From Penium margaritaceum (lineage: Eukaryota; Streptophyta; Zygnematophyceae; Desmidiales; Peniaceae), in NCBI GenBank assembly GCA_023375785.1, contig SZWC01002425.1, positions 67,668 through 131,667 on the forward strand: 64,000 nucleotides of DNA, read 5' to 3'. The notes beneath the pieces were generated by a model. That model made no database searches. It was not told where the DNA came from and worked only from the letters and a program-made list of their open reading frames with translations. The translations under genes were made by a program, and so were the position numbers. Within the stretch, counting starts at the first letter, position 1. Each line of letters begins with the position of its first letter. Positions 55,606 to 64,000 of this stretch are shown piece by piece.

Positions 55606-56294
55606 TGTTGTTCTTCTATGCCCCATGGCCACTGCTATGGGTTGACGGACAGGTTGGGCATGCACTGCTCCCTTGGAGTAAGTCCCCCAAACCTTGTTCG
55701 TGGTGCAAGTCCAAGCGAGACACCAGAAGTGTAGCGCAACGGATAGCATGTTGGACTTAGGGACAACAGGTCCTGCGATCGAGCCTTGATGTGCGCAGGA
55801 GGTTTTTTGACCTTCTAGCACAGGGGAAGTTTCTTAGACATTTCTCCATGCATGAGGAGAGTGCGCCACTTGGCGGTCAGTGGATGCGCCAATTGGCAGA
55901 CTGGTGAGGTGGTTTGGAGTGACCACCCCAAAAGTGTCACTGCGCACACACCTTAGAAGCCAGGCCTAGGACTATATGTACCAGGCTCATTCCTCATTCT
56001 AATTACACAATCTGGCCTTAGATGCTCCTCACAGAGTTGTCCAACTAAGGAACAGTATAAAGAAGACACTGGTTGGTCTAAGCCCCAGGAGTTAGTCTTT
56101 GACTAGCACCTCGCGCGAAAGTGACCAAGTGTTAAGTGGACACAGTTGCTAGCAAGTGATTGCCTAGGAACTGCTCAGTGTGGAACCGTGATCCTGAGGG
56201 TGATATCTTCTCCTAGCTGAAATGCTTGGAGCGGACGGCAGGTGCTATTGTGTCGGCCCTGTTTTCTAGTCCGTTTGCCTCAGGCCGGTTGACA
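55606..56294 (+). repeat. 3' LTR of copia E
   Basis: 689 bp, preceded by the purine-rich GGTGCAAGGGAGAGAT. Near-identical to 51,306-51,994; differences include the fifth base (TGTTG versus TGTTA) and GGCCGG versus GGCCGA near the end. Followed by the TSD GCAAC. Confidence 0.93.
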
Positions 56295-56586
56295 GCAACA
56301 GACCAAGGAACCTACGCTAAAGCCGAGTGGCCAGGGGTGGGAGCTCCTCGGCCTCGTCGTCACAATCCTCAAACCCTTCAAGGGGTTCACTATTGACATC
56401 TCTGGGAGTGAGTACCCAACCCTGTCCCTCGTCCTCCCCTTCTTCAGTCAGATCTTGCATAAGCTGCACTATTGGCGCGTGAAGGTTGCAGGTGCCGTGA
56501 AGAAGCATACCAAGAAGGCGCCGCTGGATCCAACAGAGAAGCTGTTGGTGGTTCTACAGGTCGACTTTGTGAACACATGTGAGAAG
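56295..56586 (+). pseudogene. hAT H2 transposase exon 2, 3' part
   Basis: Continues in frame from the break made by copia E: QTKEPTLKPSG, then WELLGLVVTILKPFKGFTID, ISGSEYPTLSLVLPFFSQIL and VDFVNTCEK, matching the L-K-P-F … S-x-S-x-Y-P-T-L-S motif of hAT transposases. It ends at a plausible GAGAAG|GTGAGG donor. No stops in this part. Confidence 0.82.
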
Positions 56587-56877
56587 GTGAGGCACACCCC
56601 CCTACCAACCCCCCCTCCCAAAGGCATCTTGTACTGCGATGCATAGTAGTATATTGCTATGCATTGCACTGTATTGCATTGCATTCCATGCATTGTTTTG
56701 CATACTTTTGCATGGTTTTACTTTGCTTTGGTAGATTGATAGGCCCTCTCTCCCCCCTCCTCCACTAGGGTGAAGGATTTTGTATTATATTGCATGGCAG
56801 ACCAGAGAAGTGCATTGCATTATCTTGCATTGTATGGGTTTGCATTGGTTTGGGATTACTTGGCGTAGGTAGAAAAG
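56587..56877. other. hAT H2 intron 2, left part
   Basis: Starts GTGAGG; pyrimidine tracts and TTGCATTG-rich sequence similar in style to intron 1. It is interrupted by copia F and resumes at 60,284. Confidence 0.65.
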
Positions 56878-57523
56878 TGTCAATGTGCCGGATAGCAACG
56901 GTCTAGAAAACGGGTCCCGACATGGGAGGCCGCCAACCGCTCTTGGTATTGCAACCAATGTAATATATCACCCTCAAACGAGGGATCCACATTTTTAGGT
57001 TCGTTTGGTTTGCAACCTCACGAAGTCCGCATGTTGGTCTTTAGTGTCTACCTTTGGTTGGACACTCTATGAGGAGTCTCAAAGGCAAGAACTGTGAATG
57101 GATGCATGCAAGGTCCAGGCTTTTATACTTGCAGAGCTTTGCTAAAGCTTCTGCTTGTAGTGGCTCCACTTGAGCCAACCTCGACCTACAGTCCTACTTG
57201 GCGTATCCTTAGACCGCCAAGTGTCATCCTCAAGGCAGGCTCTAGTAAGCTTCCTAGAAGCTTCCTGTCCCAGTTTTGGCCACAAAGAAAATTGCGGCCG
57301 TCGCGGGATTTGAACCCGCGACCTCTCGTTTGAGACTCCAGCGCCTAATCAACCAAGCCAAAAAGGTATGGTTCCTATGATGAGCCGCAAGGGACATACC
57401 CATTTTTGGCAGTGCATTCCTGGCCCATCTCAGAACCGACCAAGGGGACATACTCCATAGAATAGTGCATGCCTTGTTTGTATGTGTACCTAGCCAGCAA
57501 GGTAGTGGACAAGGTGCATACTA
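56878..57523 (-). repeat. 3' LTR of copia F (truncated at its 5' edge)
   Basis: 646 bp; the first eight or so bases (TGTTGAAA) are missing at the junction with integrase sequence at 57,523/57,524. TATA-like TATAAAA (minus) at 57,121-57,127. It carries the tRNA-like module. Confidence 0.92.
57294..57368 (-). other. tRNA-like module in the 3' LTR of copia F
   Basis: Best-preserved copy. Minus strand: A-box TGGCTTGGTTGA (57,349-57,360) and B-box GGTTCAAATCC (57,306-57,316) 44 bases apart. The D-stem GCTT/AGGC pairs and the T-stem GCGGG/CCCGC pairs around a seven-base TTCAAAT loop. The acceptor stem does not pair. Confidence 0.78.
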
Positions 57524-59184
57524 CCACTTGCGGCTGTGGTTGTCAATGAAGGTTCGTTAGACGCCGTGCGGAAGGGTCCACACACGTCACTGTGTATCAG
57601 TTCTAAGATGTCCTCCGCTCGTTGACCTCCTCTCCCAAACGGCTTCTTCTTTGCCTTCGCTTGGAGGCATGGTTCACACAATGTACACCCTTTGCCATGC
57701 TTCATAGTGCACCCTTCCATTCCACGGACTACCTCTTGCTCTTGTATCTTTTGCAACGTGCTGTTGGCCACGTGACCAAATTGCCAGTGCCACAGCTCAG
57801 CATCTATGTCCTTGGCTAATGTGGCGGTTACAACGGTCGCCAGTGGTGCATCCTTCGTCTCCGGTGCCACTGTCATGGTGGCACATGCGAGTCCCTCATC
57901 CGACGCCTTGGTGACTTTTGTTTGAAGCACGTAGAGGCCATCGACTCTTGGAACTTGAGGCATGAGGTCGTCTTTGGTGTACAAAATCTGGATGTTCTCG
58001 TTCTTGAGGGCCACCGCTTCCTTGTTGGTGAAGACCACTGTCATGTTATCGGTGATTTGTGAGACATAAAGCAAGTTGGCTGCAAAGAAGGACATGTACA
58101 CCACCTTTTGAAGGTTGACTTCCTTCTCTGCACCATTCACGTTGAACGTGATCACCTTGTCCCCTTTGCCCATGGCTTGGACAACGTCACCGTTTGCACA
58201 CTTGATGCCCATGACAGATTCGGCCATGGAGACAAATCCACCATTCTCTTTTGATGAGAAGTGGTTGGAGCCCGAGTCAAGGACGAATGCCCCGGGCCTA
58301 AGGATCGCTGCGCCCTTCATGGACAGCCCCCTAGCCATCATGTTGGTGAGCTCCTTCTTCTCCTTTCCACCTTCGTTCCCGCCTTCTCTCTTGGGACTAC
58401 GACAATCCCTAGCCCATTACCCAGCCTTGCCACAGTTGTCACAGTTGCCGAGCTTCTTCGAACTCTTCCCACCACCATTGCCTTTCCCTCCACCGCCACC
58501 GCTTCCGCTGTTGTCTTGACTGGAGCGAGAGCTTGCATTTTGACTACCAAAGCGAGAGGCATATGCTGAGATGTTAGCTTCAGCGGCATTGCGTTGCATG
58601 GACTCGTTGCGGATGTGTTTGGCGACAGCCTCGTACGTCAGATCTGCCTCCTTCGAACCGCCAAATAGGATGATCAAGGACCCCCAGCTTTCCGGCAGCG
58701 CCATTAGAAGGATCATGGCATGCATGTTGGAGTCAAGATTCCATTCCATTTGCTGGACCTCTTACAACACATTGTAGAACAACTACAAAAATCCGAGTAT
58801 CGATTCTCCTTCGCTCACCCTCATGGCCATCAACCGTTGGAGGATGAAGAGTCAGTTTGCTAGGGCATTCGATTGATGCACGCGTGCGCATTTTGCGTAG
58901 GCCTCGGTAGCCAACGTGCATCCTGTGATGTGGGAGTATTGAGTCTCGTAGATGGATGTCACAAGAATGGTGAGAGCCATGTTGTTCTTCATCGTCCATG
59001 CTGCAAGGTTAGCCGCATGCGTTGTCACGATCGCATCGGCTGGTGCTATCTCAGTCCCTTTTAGGATGTCAAGGTAGCCACGCACGTTCATGAAAATCTC
59101 GAATTGCCACTTCCACAAGGGAGAACCAGTCCCCGTGAAGTAGGACATATCCACCTCAAGGCGGGCTGGAGTGGAATCCGCCAT
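57524..59184 (-). pseudogene. Copia F gag-protease-integrase start
   Basis: ATG at 59,184 (MADSTPARLEVDMSYFTG). Gag (58,417-59,184) has YLDILKGTEIAPAD, EAYAKCARVHQSNALAN and LLMALPESWG, with internal stops at CGA→TGA and CAG/CAA→TAG/TAA positions relative to copia B. Knuckle CDNCGKAG-stop-WARDC (about 58,400-58,440). The 283-codon frame 57,490-58,341 has the protease VLDSGSNHFSS (active-site DSG), FNVNGAEKEVNLQKVVYMSF, ELWHWQFGHVANSTLQKI and CTLCEPCLQ (HHCC), HSDVCGPFRTASN (first integrase Asp), then the deletion junction. It resembles a non-autonomous derivative. Confidence 0.9.
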
Positions 59185-59616
59185 TTCTTACGGTTGCCGA
59201 CTTTTCTGCTTCGCTGCTATTCTGCTTCGCTCTATTCTGCTTCATTAAGGCCGATGAGGCTGATGAGGCTCCTGACTACGACTGTTGTCAAAGGTGTAGT
59301 TGGTTCCATTGCATACCCCTCCCGCCGATGATCGCGTAAGGCGATGGTGACGTTATGAGAGAACGGACTCGGGATCGTACTACCTTCTAAAAAGGGGTAG
59401 AGCTTAGTCCCAATGGGGCTTGAAGGACTAGTCCAACATGGACAGAGCAATTCCTTGTCCCCTAGTCCGCCACGTGTGCGCACCCTACCTGAAGAAGCAG
59501 ATGAAGCCATTGGAGCAGATGGAGCCGTCCGATGGTCGTGTCCCTGTTGTACATGTGTGCCCTTCAAGACCACGCGCTAGTCGGTCTTGGAAGCGTGCCT
59601 TAGAACCAAAGGTGTT

Positions 59617-59628
59617 GGCCCATAACCC
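59617..59628 (-). promoter_or_regulatory. Primer-binding site of copia F (half-tRNA type)
   Basis: Minus strand GGGTTATGGGCC, the same initiator tRNA-Met anticodon-arm complement as in B and E, two bases inside the LTR. Confidence 0.82.
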
Positions 59629-59630
59629 TT

Positions 59631-60283
59631 TGTCAATGCGCCAGATAGCAACGGTCTAGAAAACGGGTCCCAACATGGGAGGCCGCCAACCGCTCTTGGT
59701 ATTGCAACCAAGATAACATATCACCTTCGAACGAGAAACCCACACTTTTGGTTCGTTTGGTTTGCAACCTCACAAAGTCGGCATGTTGGTCTTTAGTGTC
59801 TACCTTTGGTTGGACAGTCTGTAAGGAGTCTCAAAGGCAAGAACTGTGAATGGATGCATGCAAGGTATAGGCTTTTATATTTGCAGAGCTTTGCTAAAGC
59901 TTCTGCTTGTAGTGGCTCCACTTGAGCCAACCTCGACCTACAGTCCTACTTGGCGCGTCCTTACACCGCCAAGTGTCATCCTCAAGGCAGGCTCTAGTAA
60001 GCTTCCTAGAAGCTTCCTATCCCTGTTTTGGCCACAAAGAAAATTGCGGCCGTCGTGGGGTTTGAACCCGCGACCTCTGGTTTGAGATTCCGTTGCCTAA
60101 TCAACCAAGCCAAAAAGGTATGGTTCCTATGATGAGCCGCAGGGGACATACCCATTTTGGGCAATGCATTCCTGGCCCATCTCAAAACTGACCAAGGGGA
60201 CATACTCCATAGAGCAGTGCATGCCTTGTCTGTATGTGTAGCTAGCCAGCTAGGCAGTGGACACGGTGCCCAGTATTTCAACA
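59631..60283 (-). repeat. 5' LTR of copia F
   Basis: 653 bp with the complete TGTTGAAATA start at 60,283 and TGACA end at 59,631. tRNA-like module at about 60,047-60,120 (box A 60,101-60,112, box B 60,058-60,068). Confidence 0.93.
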
Positions 60284-60537
60284 AAAAGTACATGAAGAAA
60301 TGCACAATGAGGCACGTTGTGGCAACAGTTGTTCACCCATGGTTCAGGTCTATTTTCATCAAACACGTGACATGTCCCTTTACATTTTAGCGATAATGAG
60401 TTTTAGCACAGATTGCATGCATGGCAAATTGCATGCATGGCAGATTGCATGCAATATAGATTGCATGTATGCCACATTGCATTCATAGCAGATTGCATGT
60501 AAAGCGTTTGCCTGAAACTGTTTTCCTTTGCGTGCAG
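60284..60537. other. hAT H2 intron 2, right part
   Basis: Contains several GCATGCATGGCAGATTGCAT-like direct repeats (60,410-60,500) and ends with a pyrimidine-rich TTTTCCTTTGCGTGCAG acceptor. Confidence 0.65.
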
Positions 60538-61544
60538 GTTCCGCCACATGCCCAACGTCCACAAGCACATTGGCATCAAGTCCCTCGTGGAGTTGGAAGT
60601 GAAGGTGGTGGAGCAGCTGCGCCCATTCTTAGAGAAGGTCCAAGCAAGGCGCCAGGAAGAAAGAAAAGCAGCATAGGCAGCAGCAGCAGTGGTAACAGCA
60701 GCAGTTGTAGAGGAGGCATGTTGTAGAGGTTGATGATGAGATGGTTGACTCAAGCGGTCCGCCAGCTGCCAGTTAGTCATAGGCGTTGCAACTGAGTGGG
60801 TCAGCCGTAGCGGCCAAGTGCGGACGCCAGACTCAAAAGAAGAAGACGTCCATGGTGGAGGCTGCACTTGCCGCTACCATGGATGACCTGTTTGAGGAAA
60901 CGGAAGAGGAGAACATAGTATTGGTGCCAGAGTCAGTCGAGTAAGAGGTAGGCACCTACAAGAAGAACGCACGCGGAGGAAGCCGACTTAATGTGCTCAA
61001 GTTCTACAAGGAGAACTGTGAGCGGTACACGACATTTGCATTGCCGACGCTAGATGTGTTGGCGATGCCTGCAATTAGCACGCCATCGGAGAGAATGTTC
61101 TCTCTTGGTGGCCGGGTCGTGACACACTTCCGCCACTCTCTTCGTCAGATCACCGTACAAGACCTCCTGCGCCTCACGACATGGATCAATGACTCTGCAT
61201 TCAAGGACTTCCTCGTGCACCCATCAGGAGAGGTAGGACCCGAACTAGTGGAGATTGAGAACAAGGAGAAGGCGGCTCGAAGAGCTGCAAGGAGGCCCGC
61301 AAAGGCCCAGTCAACAGGTTTGCTCATGGGTGCCTGTGACAACTTAGACGACGATGATGACGAAGGGGGTGAAGGAGGGGGTGGGGATGATGCCTCCTAT
61401 GAAAGCTCAAAGGATAGTGATGCAACTGCAGATGTTGCTCAGGAGGCTGATGCTCTAGAGGAAGTAGAGGAAGACTATGATGTGCTAGCAGATTTTGGTG
61501 CAAATGGAGGAGATGACGACGATGTGCATGAGATATCATCCTAG
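60538..61544 (+). pseudogene. hAT H2 transposase exon 3 with dimerisation domain
   Basis: Begins FRHMPNVHKHIGIKSLVE, then EQLRPFLEKVQARRQEERKA. Two stops and a frameshift occur between 60,675 and 60,945 in an Ala/Gln-rich stretch. From 60,993 the frame is open: LKFYKENCERYTTFALPTLD, VLAMPAISTPSERMFSLGGR and DLLRLTTWINDSAF, a typical hAT C-terminal dimerisation domain. It ends in an acidic tail (DDDDDEGGEGGGGDD … DDDDVHEISS) at a TAG after 61,544. The phase of the splice from exon 2 does not match perfectly, so the exact edge is uncertain. Confidence 0.85.
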
Positions 61545-62040
61545 GTTTCATGGCAGTGTCTTGTAATGCTTTCACATTGCCCTACCTTTCAAATCATTGC
61601 ATAAACCCAATGTGTTTTCTTATGAGTTGCATCATTTTGAGAATGTGTCACTCTTTACTATGTTAAGCTCTTGGAACTACTGCCACGTTAGTACCATGAT
61701 ATTTTTCATGAAACATGCTTAGTAGACTCATTCCATGAAGTGAACCTGTGACTAAAGTTCACAAACGATTGTATCTCACACTTACATTTTTCCAAGGCCG
61801 TGAATTGTGTAATACAGAATAACACTATTGAAGCATAAAAGCTACTTTTAGGCGACAGCCACAATACTCAAGCAATATATAGGTGTAGTGGACCAGTATA
61901 ATGGATGTGAAAATGAAATGCCTTACACTCAGGCATATGTGAAAATGTATACTCAAGCAATGTATACAGGTGTAGTGGACAAATATAGTGTATGTGAAAA
62001 TGAAATGCCTTATACATGGGTGATTCTGGGTGAATTGGTG
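61545..62040. other. hAT H2 3' untranslated region
   Basis: AT-rich. A 58-bp-scale repeat around GTGTAGTGGACCAGTATAAT (61,883) and GTGTAGTGGACAAATATAGT (61,971) shares ATGTGAAAATGAAATGCCTTA. No frame of note. Confidence 0.6.
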
Positions 62041-62364
62041 AGTCCTCATGTGTGAACTCAAGAGTCAAAACATGGTGAGCTCAAGAGTTAGAACATGGAG
62101 GACTCGAGAGTCAATACATGGAGGAATCGGGAGTCAAGACATGGTGGACTCGAGAGTCAAGATATGGAGGACTCGAGAGTCAAGACATGGAGGACTCGAG
62201 AGTCAAGACATGGTGGGCTTGAGAGTCCACATACTATGGACTCGCAAGTCCACGGACTTGCGAGTTTGGTCCCATACTCGCAAGTCGAAGTCTGGGTCTG
62301 AACTCGGACTCTCAAGTCCAAGTCTGGGCCCAGACTCGAGATTTCGGACATGCGAACACCCTTA
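62041..62364. repeat. Right subterminal and terminal repeats of H2
   Basis: Seven or more copies of a roughly 24-base unit GACTCGAGAGTCAAGACATG + GAG, then GACTCGCAAGTCC/GGACTTGCGAGT palindromes, ending ACACCCTTA at 62,364 (inverse of the left end). Confidence 0.85.
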
Positions 62365-62372
62365 CATTGCAC
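62365..62372. repeat. Right 8-bp target site duplication of hAT H2
   Basis: CATTGCAC, identical to 47,624-47,631. Confidence 0.92.
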
Positions 62373-63130
62373 TATAGATTAACCTCACTTACCGATCCAA
62401 CCATTTATCCACCGCCAAACTGCAGGAGTACGTTGGCCATCCGTTTTTGTACGGCGCATGCAACTCCTAAGGCTCCTTGTCAAGCTTTGGTAGCAATTGC
62501 TTTACCACGATCATTTTGTTGAGGAGACACAATGCATGTCCGGTTGTCTTTGCAGGCTTCACAACCTGAAGAAGGAATGGCTTGCGGCAAAACGACATGG
62601 ACCATGCACCAATAGCCACCAACTTGACAATGTCCAATGGACACTGCTTGTTCTTCGAGCGGTTGGAATGCTCAACCATTGTGGATTGACAAAAAGAAGC
62701 TACCCTGTTGACATCAAATAGAGGAATCTCACCCTCTAATAGTGTTAATGCCGACTGCTTTTCCCGCTCCTCCCCCCTCCTATGTCTTCATAACTTAAGT
62801 CCACTAGCACCACATTGCCAAGAGCAGCCATTACCTCCTCTTGGTTCTGCTCCCACACCTTCAACCTCTTGAGTCCTTTGGCGTGTTCAATTTTGCTACG
62901 TCAAAGTCTAATCCTTGTCGTTTTTCCCCCACACCTTTGCCTCCCCTCGGTACAATGCAATGTTGTAAGGTTGCCACCCGGCCTGTGGTACTGGCTAGCG
63001 ATCACGACCAGCCACATCTTGGCAGGTTGGAGACCGGTAAGAAATTTCCCAACGTTAGGATTGTTGCAAGCAAAACCACCACAGATTCGATCGCACGTTC
63101 TACCACGCATCATAGTGCAAAAACCGCAAA
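62373..63130 (-). pseudogene. hAT H1 transposase, N-terminal part
   Basis: Continues H1 across the H2 insertion. Immediately beside the target site the minus strand reads YSCSLAVDKWLDR-stop-VRLIY, corresponding to the S-D-G-W-T-D-R-x-G-R start of DUF659, and leads in frame into VVNAMGSVHLFF at 47,623. Upstream (62,467-62,900) are QCPLDIVKLVAIGAWSMSF and KMIVVKQLLPKLDKEP, and a frame at 62,901-63,113 with MMRGRTCDRICGGFACNN and KFLTGLQPAKMWLVV that may be a decayed BED finger. Confidence 0.7.
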
Positions 63131-64000
63131 TGAATTAGAGGTTCTTGGCCTCAATAGGGGAATGTTTGTAGTGATGTGAACAATCTTTTATCAGAAAGTT
63201 ACTTGTGAGCAACCTCTTCTTTGGCCAGTTCCATTTTGCTACATCAAACTACATAGAGACGGCACAGTGTAGGAGGGGGGATCCCGTGGATGCAATAGTG
63301 GACACCCAGTTAGAGGAACTTGGTGTAAGTGTCTCAGAGCCTCTAGTAGAGAAGGCCAAAAAGGAACATGCCTCAATAGTTATTCGCAAGCAGCTAGCTG
63401 TTGCGAGAAATAGAAGAATGCTATGATATGTGACTACGCTTGGTTAGAGAATCCACTTCTTGCCATGGGGTGAGGCAGACAGTGTCAAATAGACTTTGTC
63501 TGCCATCCCCATGGGAAGAATAATCGATCAACACCAATCATCAATTCATTGATGTCAGCCGGACACCTATGAACTCATCAATAGTGTACATTCAATCATG
63601 CATGTAGACACCCAATGATCCACGAATGTAAGAGAGACAAGAAAACTTAATTTTTACGACGTACAACATGCTTCATGCTAAACAAACCATCCATATAACC
63701 AGAGTGTGATTACACTTCTTTATCAATCTATGGTGGCATATTGGCAACGTCATGTTGGTAGATCTTGTGCATCCTTATTGGATGTTATAGCTGAGTCATG
63801 CCACATGGGATGAATGCAAGGCATGCAATAACTATTCATGGGCAGTGCGTGAATGTGGGAACGTGAAGCTAAAACATTTGAACTCAACCTCTCCGACATC
63901 CTTGTGAGATTCTGGGTAGTCCGTGGCTGGGTGGTGAAACTCCGCTGTCAGCAAGACCCAAATGTCCCTTGGCATCGGCATTGATGTCGCATCAATGTGG
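63131..64000. other. No gene recognised
   Basis: A 73-codon plus frame at 63,205-63,426 (DTQLEELGVSVSEPLVEKAK …) has no recognised motif. The rest is AT-rich and featureless by eye; it may include the lost 5' end of H1. Confidence 0.4.

Larger units (their letters stand above)
51306..56294 (+). mobile_element. Copia E: young Ty1/copia element with assembly joins
   Basis: 4,989 bp as assembled, LTRs 51,306-51,994 and 55,606-56,294 (689 bp each, roughly 11 differences by eye, about 98.4% identity), exact TSD GCAAC. Inserted in exon 2 of hAT H2. Three single N characters mark places where sequence is missing or duplicated, so the real element is probably longer. Its remaining frames are free of stops, which fits recent activity. 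Confidence 0.93.
56878..60283 (-). mobile_element. Copia F: internally deleted Ty1/copia element
   Basis: Minus-strand element of 3.4 kb with exact 5-bp TSD AAAAG (56,873-56,877 and 60,284-60,288). LTRs 59,631-60,283 (5') and 56,878-57,523 (3'). Encodes gag, protease, gag-pre-integrase and the first residues of integrase, then jumps straight into the 3' LTR. RT, RNase H, most of integrase and the purine tract are missing. Same subfamily as copia B. Confidence 0.93.
47632..62364 (+). mobile_element. hAT H2: nested DNA transposon
   Basis: 14.7 kb between two CATTGCAC copies, of which about 8.4 kb is inserted copias E and F, leaving a 6.3 kb hAT. Ends are TAAGGCTGT (left) and ACACCCTTA (right, inverted TAAGGGTGT), eight of nine matching. 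Both ends carry clusters of a palindromic motif of type GACTCGCGAGTC. The transposase is on the plus strand (exons at 48,311, 50,332, 56,295 and 60,538). It is inserted in the DUF659 domain of H1. Confidence 0.92.

Overview
This window is repeat-dominated nuclear DNA from a green-lineage (streptophyte) eukaryote. I found no ordinary host gene, no rRNA and no CRISPR array. Nearly every coding segment belongs to a transposable element: Ty1/copia and Ty3/gypsy LTR retrotransposons and hAT DNA transposons. The 3' end of plant-type tRNA-Phe appears to be the primer of the gypsy element, which favours a plant or charophyte. A large-genome charophyte such as Chara is my guess from overall style, not something the sequence proves. 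Three single Ns (near 52,485, 53,624 and 55,012) are assembly joins.

Layout. 1-24,490 is an (ACCAT)n pentamer satellite split by two LTR elements, both with ACCAT-type target sites: old minus-strand copia A (231-6,469) and 15.2 kb minus-strand gypsy G (6,809-22,051). A homogenised 15-bp higher-order block lies at 22,775-23,460. 25,496-38,067 is plus-strand copia B; its RNase H domain is split by about 6.5 kb of an 11-bp tandem repeat (30,534-37,030). 38,230-42,060 is a degenerate minus-strand copia of another family (C). 44,190-44,745 is a decayed gypsy-type gag. From 45,990 to about 63,130 there is a three-level nest. A minus-strand DUF659-type hAT transposase relic (H1) is split by a second hAT (H2, 47,632-62,364, 8-bp TSD CATTGCAC). 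H2 itself holds young copia E (51,306-56,294, TSD GCAAC) in an exon and internally deleted minus-strand copia F (56,878-60,283, TSD AAAAG) in an intron.

Copias A, B, E and F are sister families with homologous U5/PBS regions. All carry a primer site matching the anticodon region of initiator tRNA-Met (half-tRNA priming), and a tRNA-like module with A-box and B-box at near-canonical spacing in the U3 part of every LTR. Gypsy G is the most unusual element. Its pol contains a long unassigned segment between RNase H and integrase, including a second retropepsin-like motif. After the integrase comes a roughly 900-codon extension with at least four Cys4-His-Cys3 (PHD-like) zinc-finger modules.

All reading was by eye without alignment software, so domain names, frames and junctions should be read as such. 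Most elements are pseudogenised; E looks young but is damaged by assembly joins.
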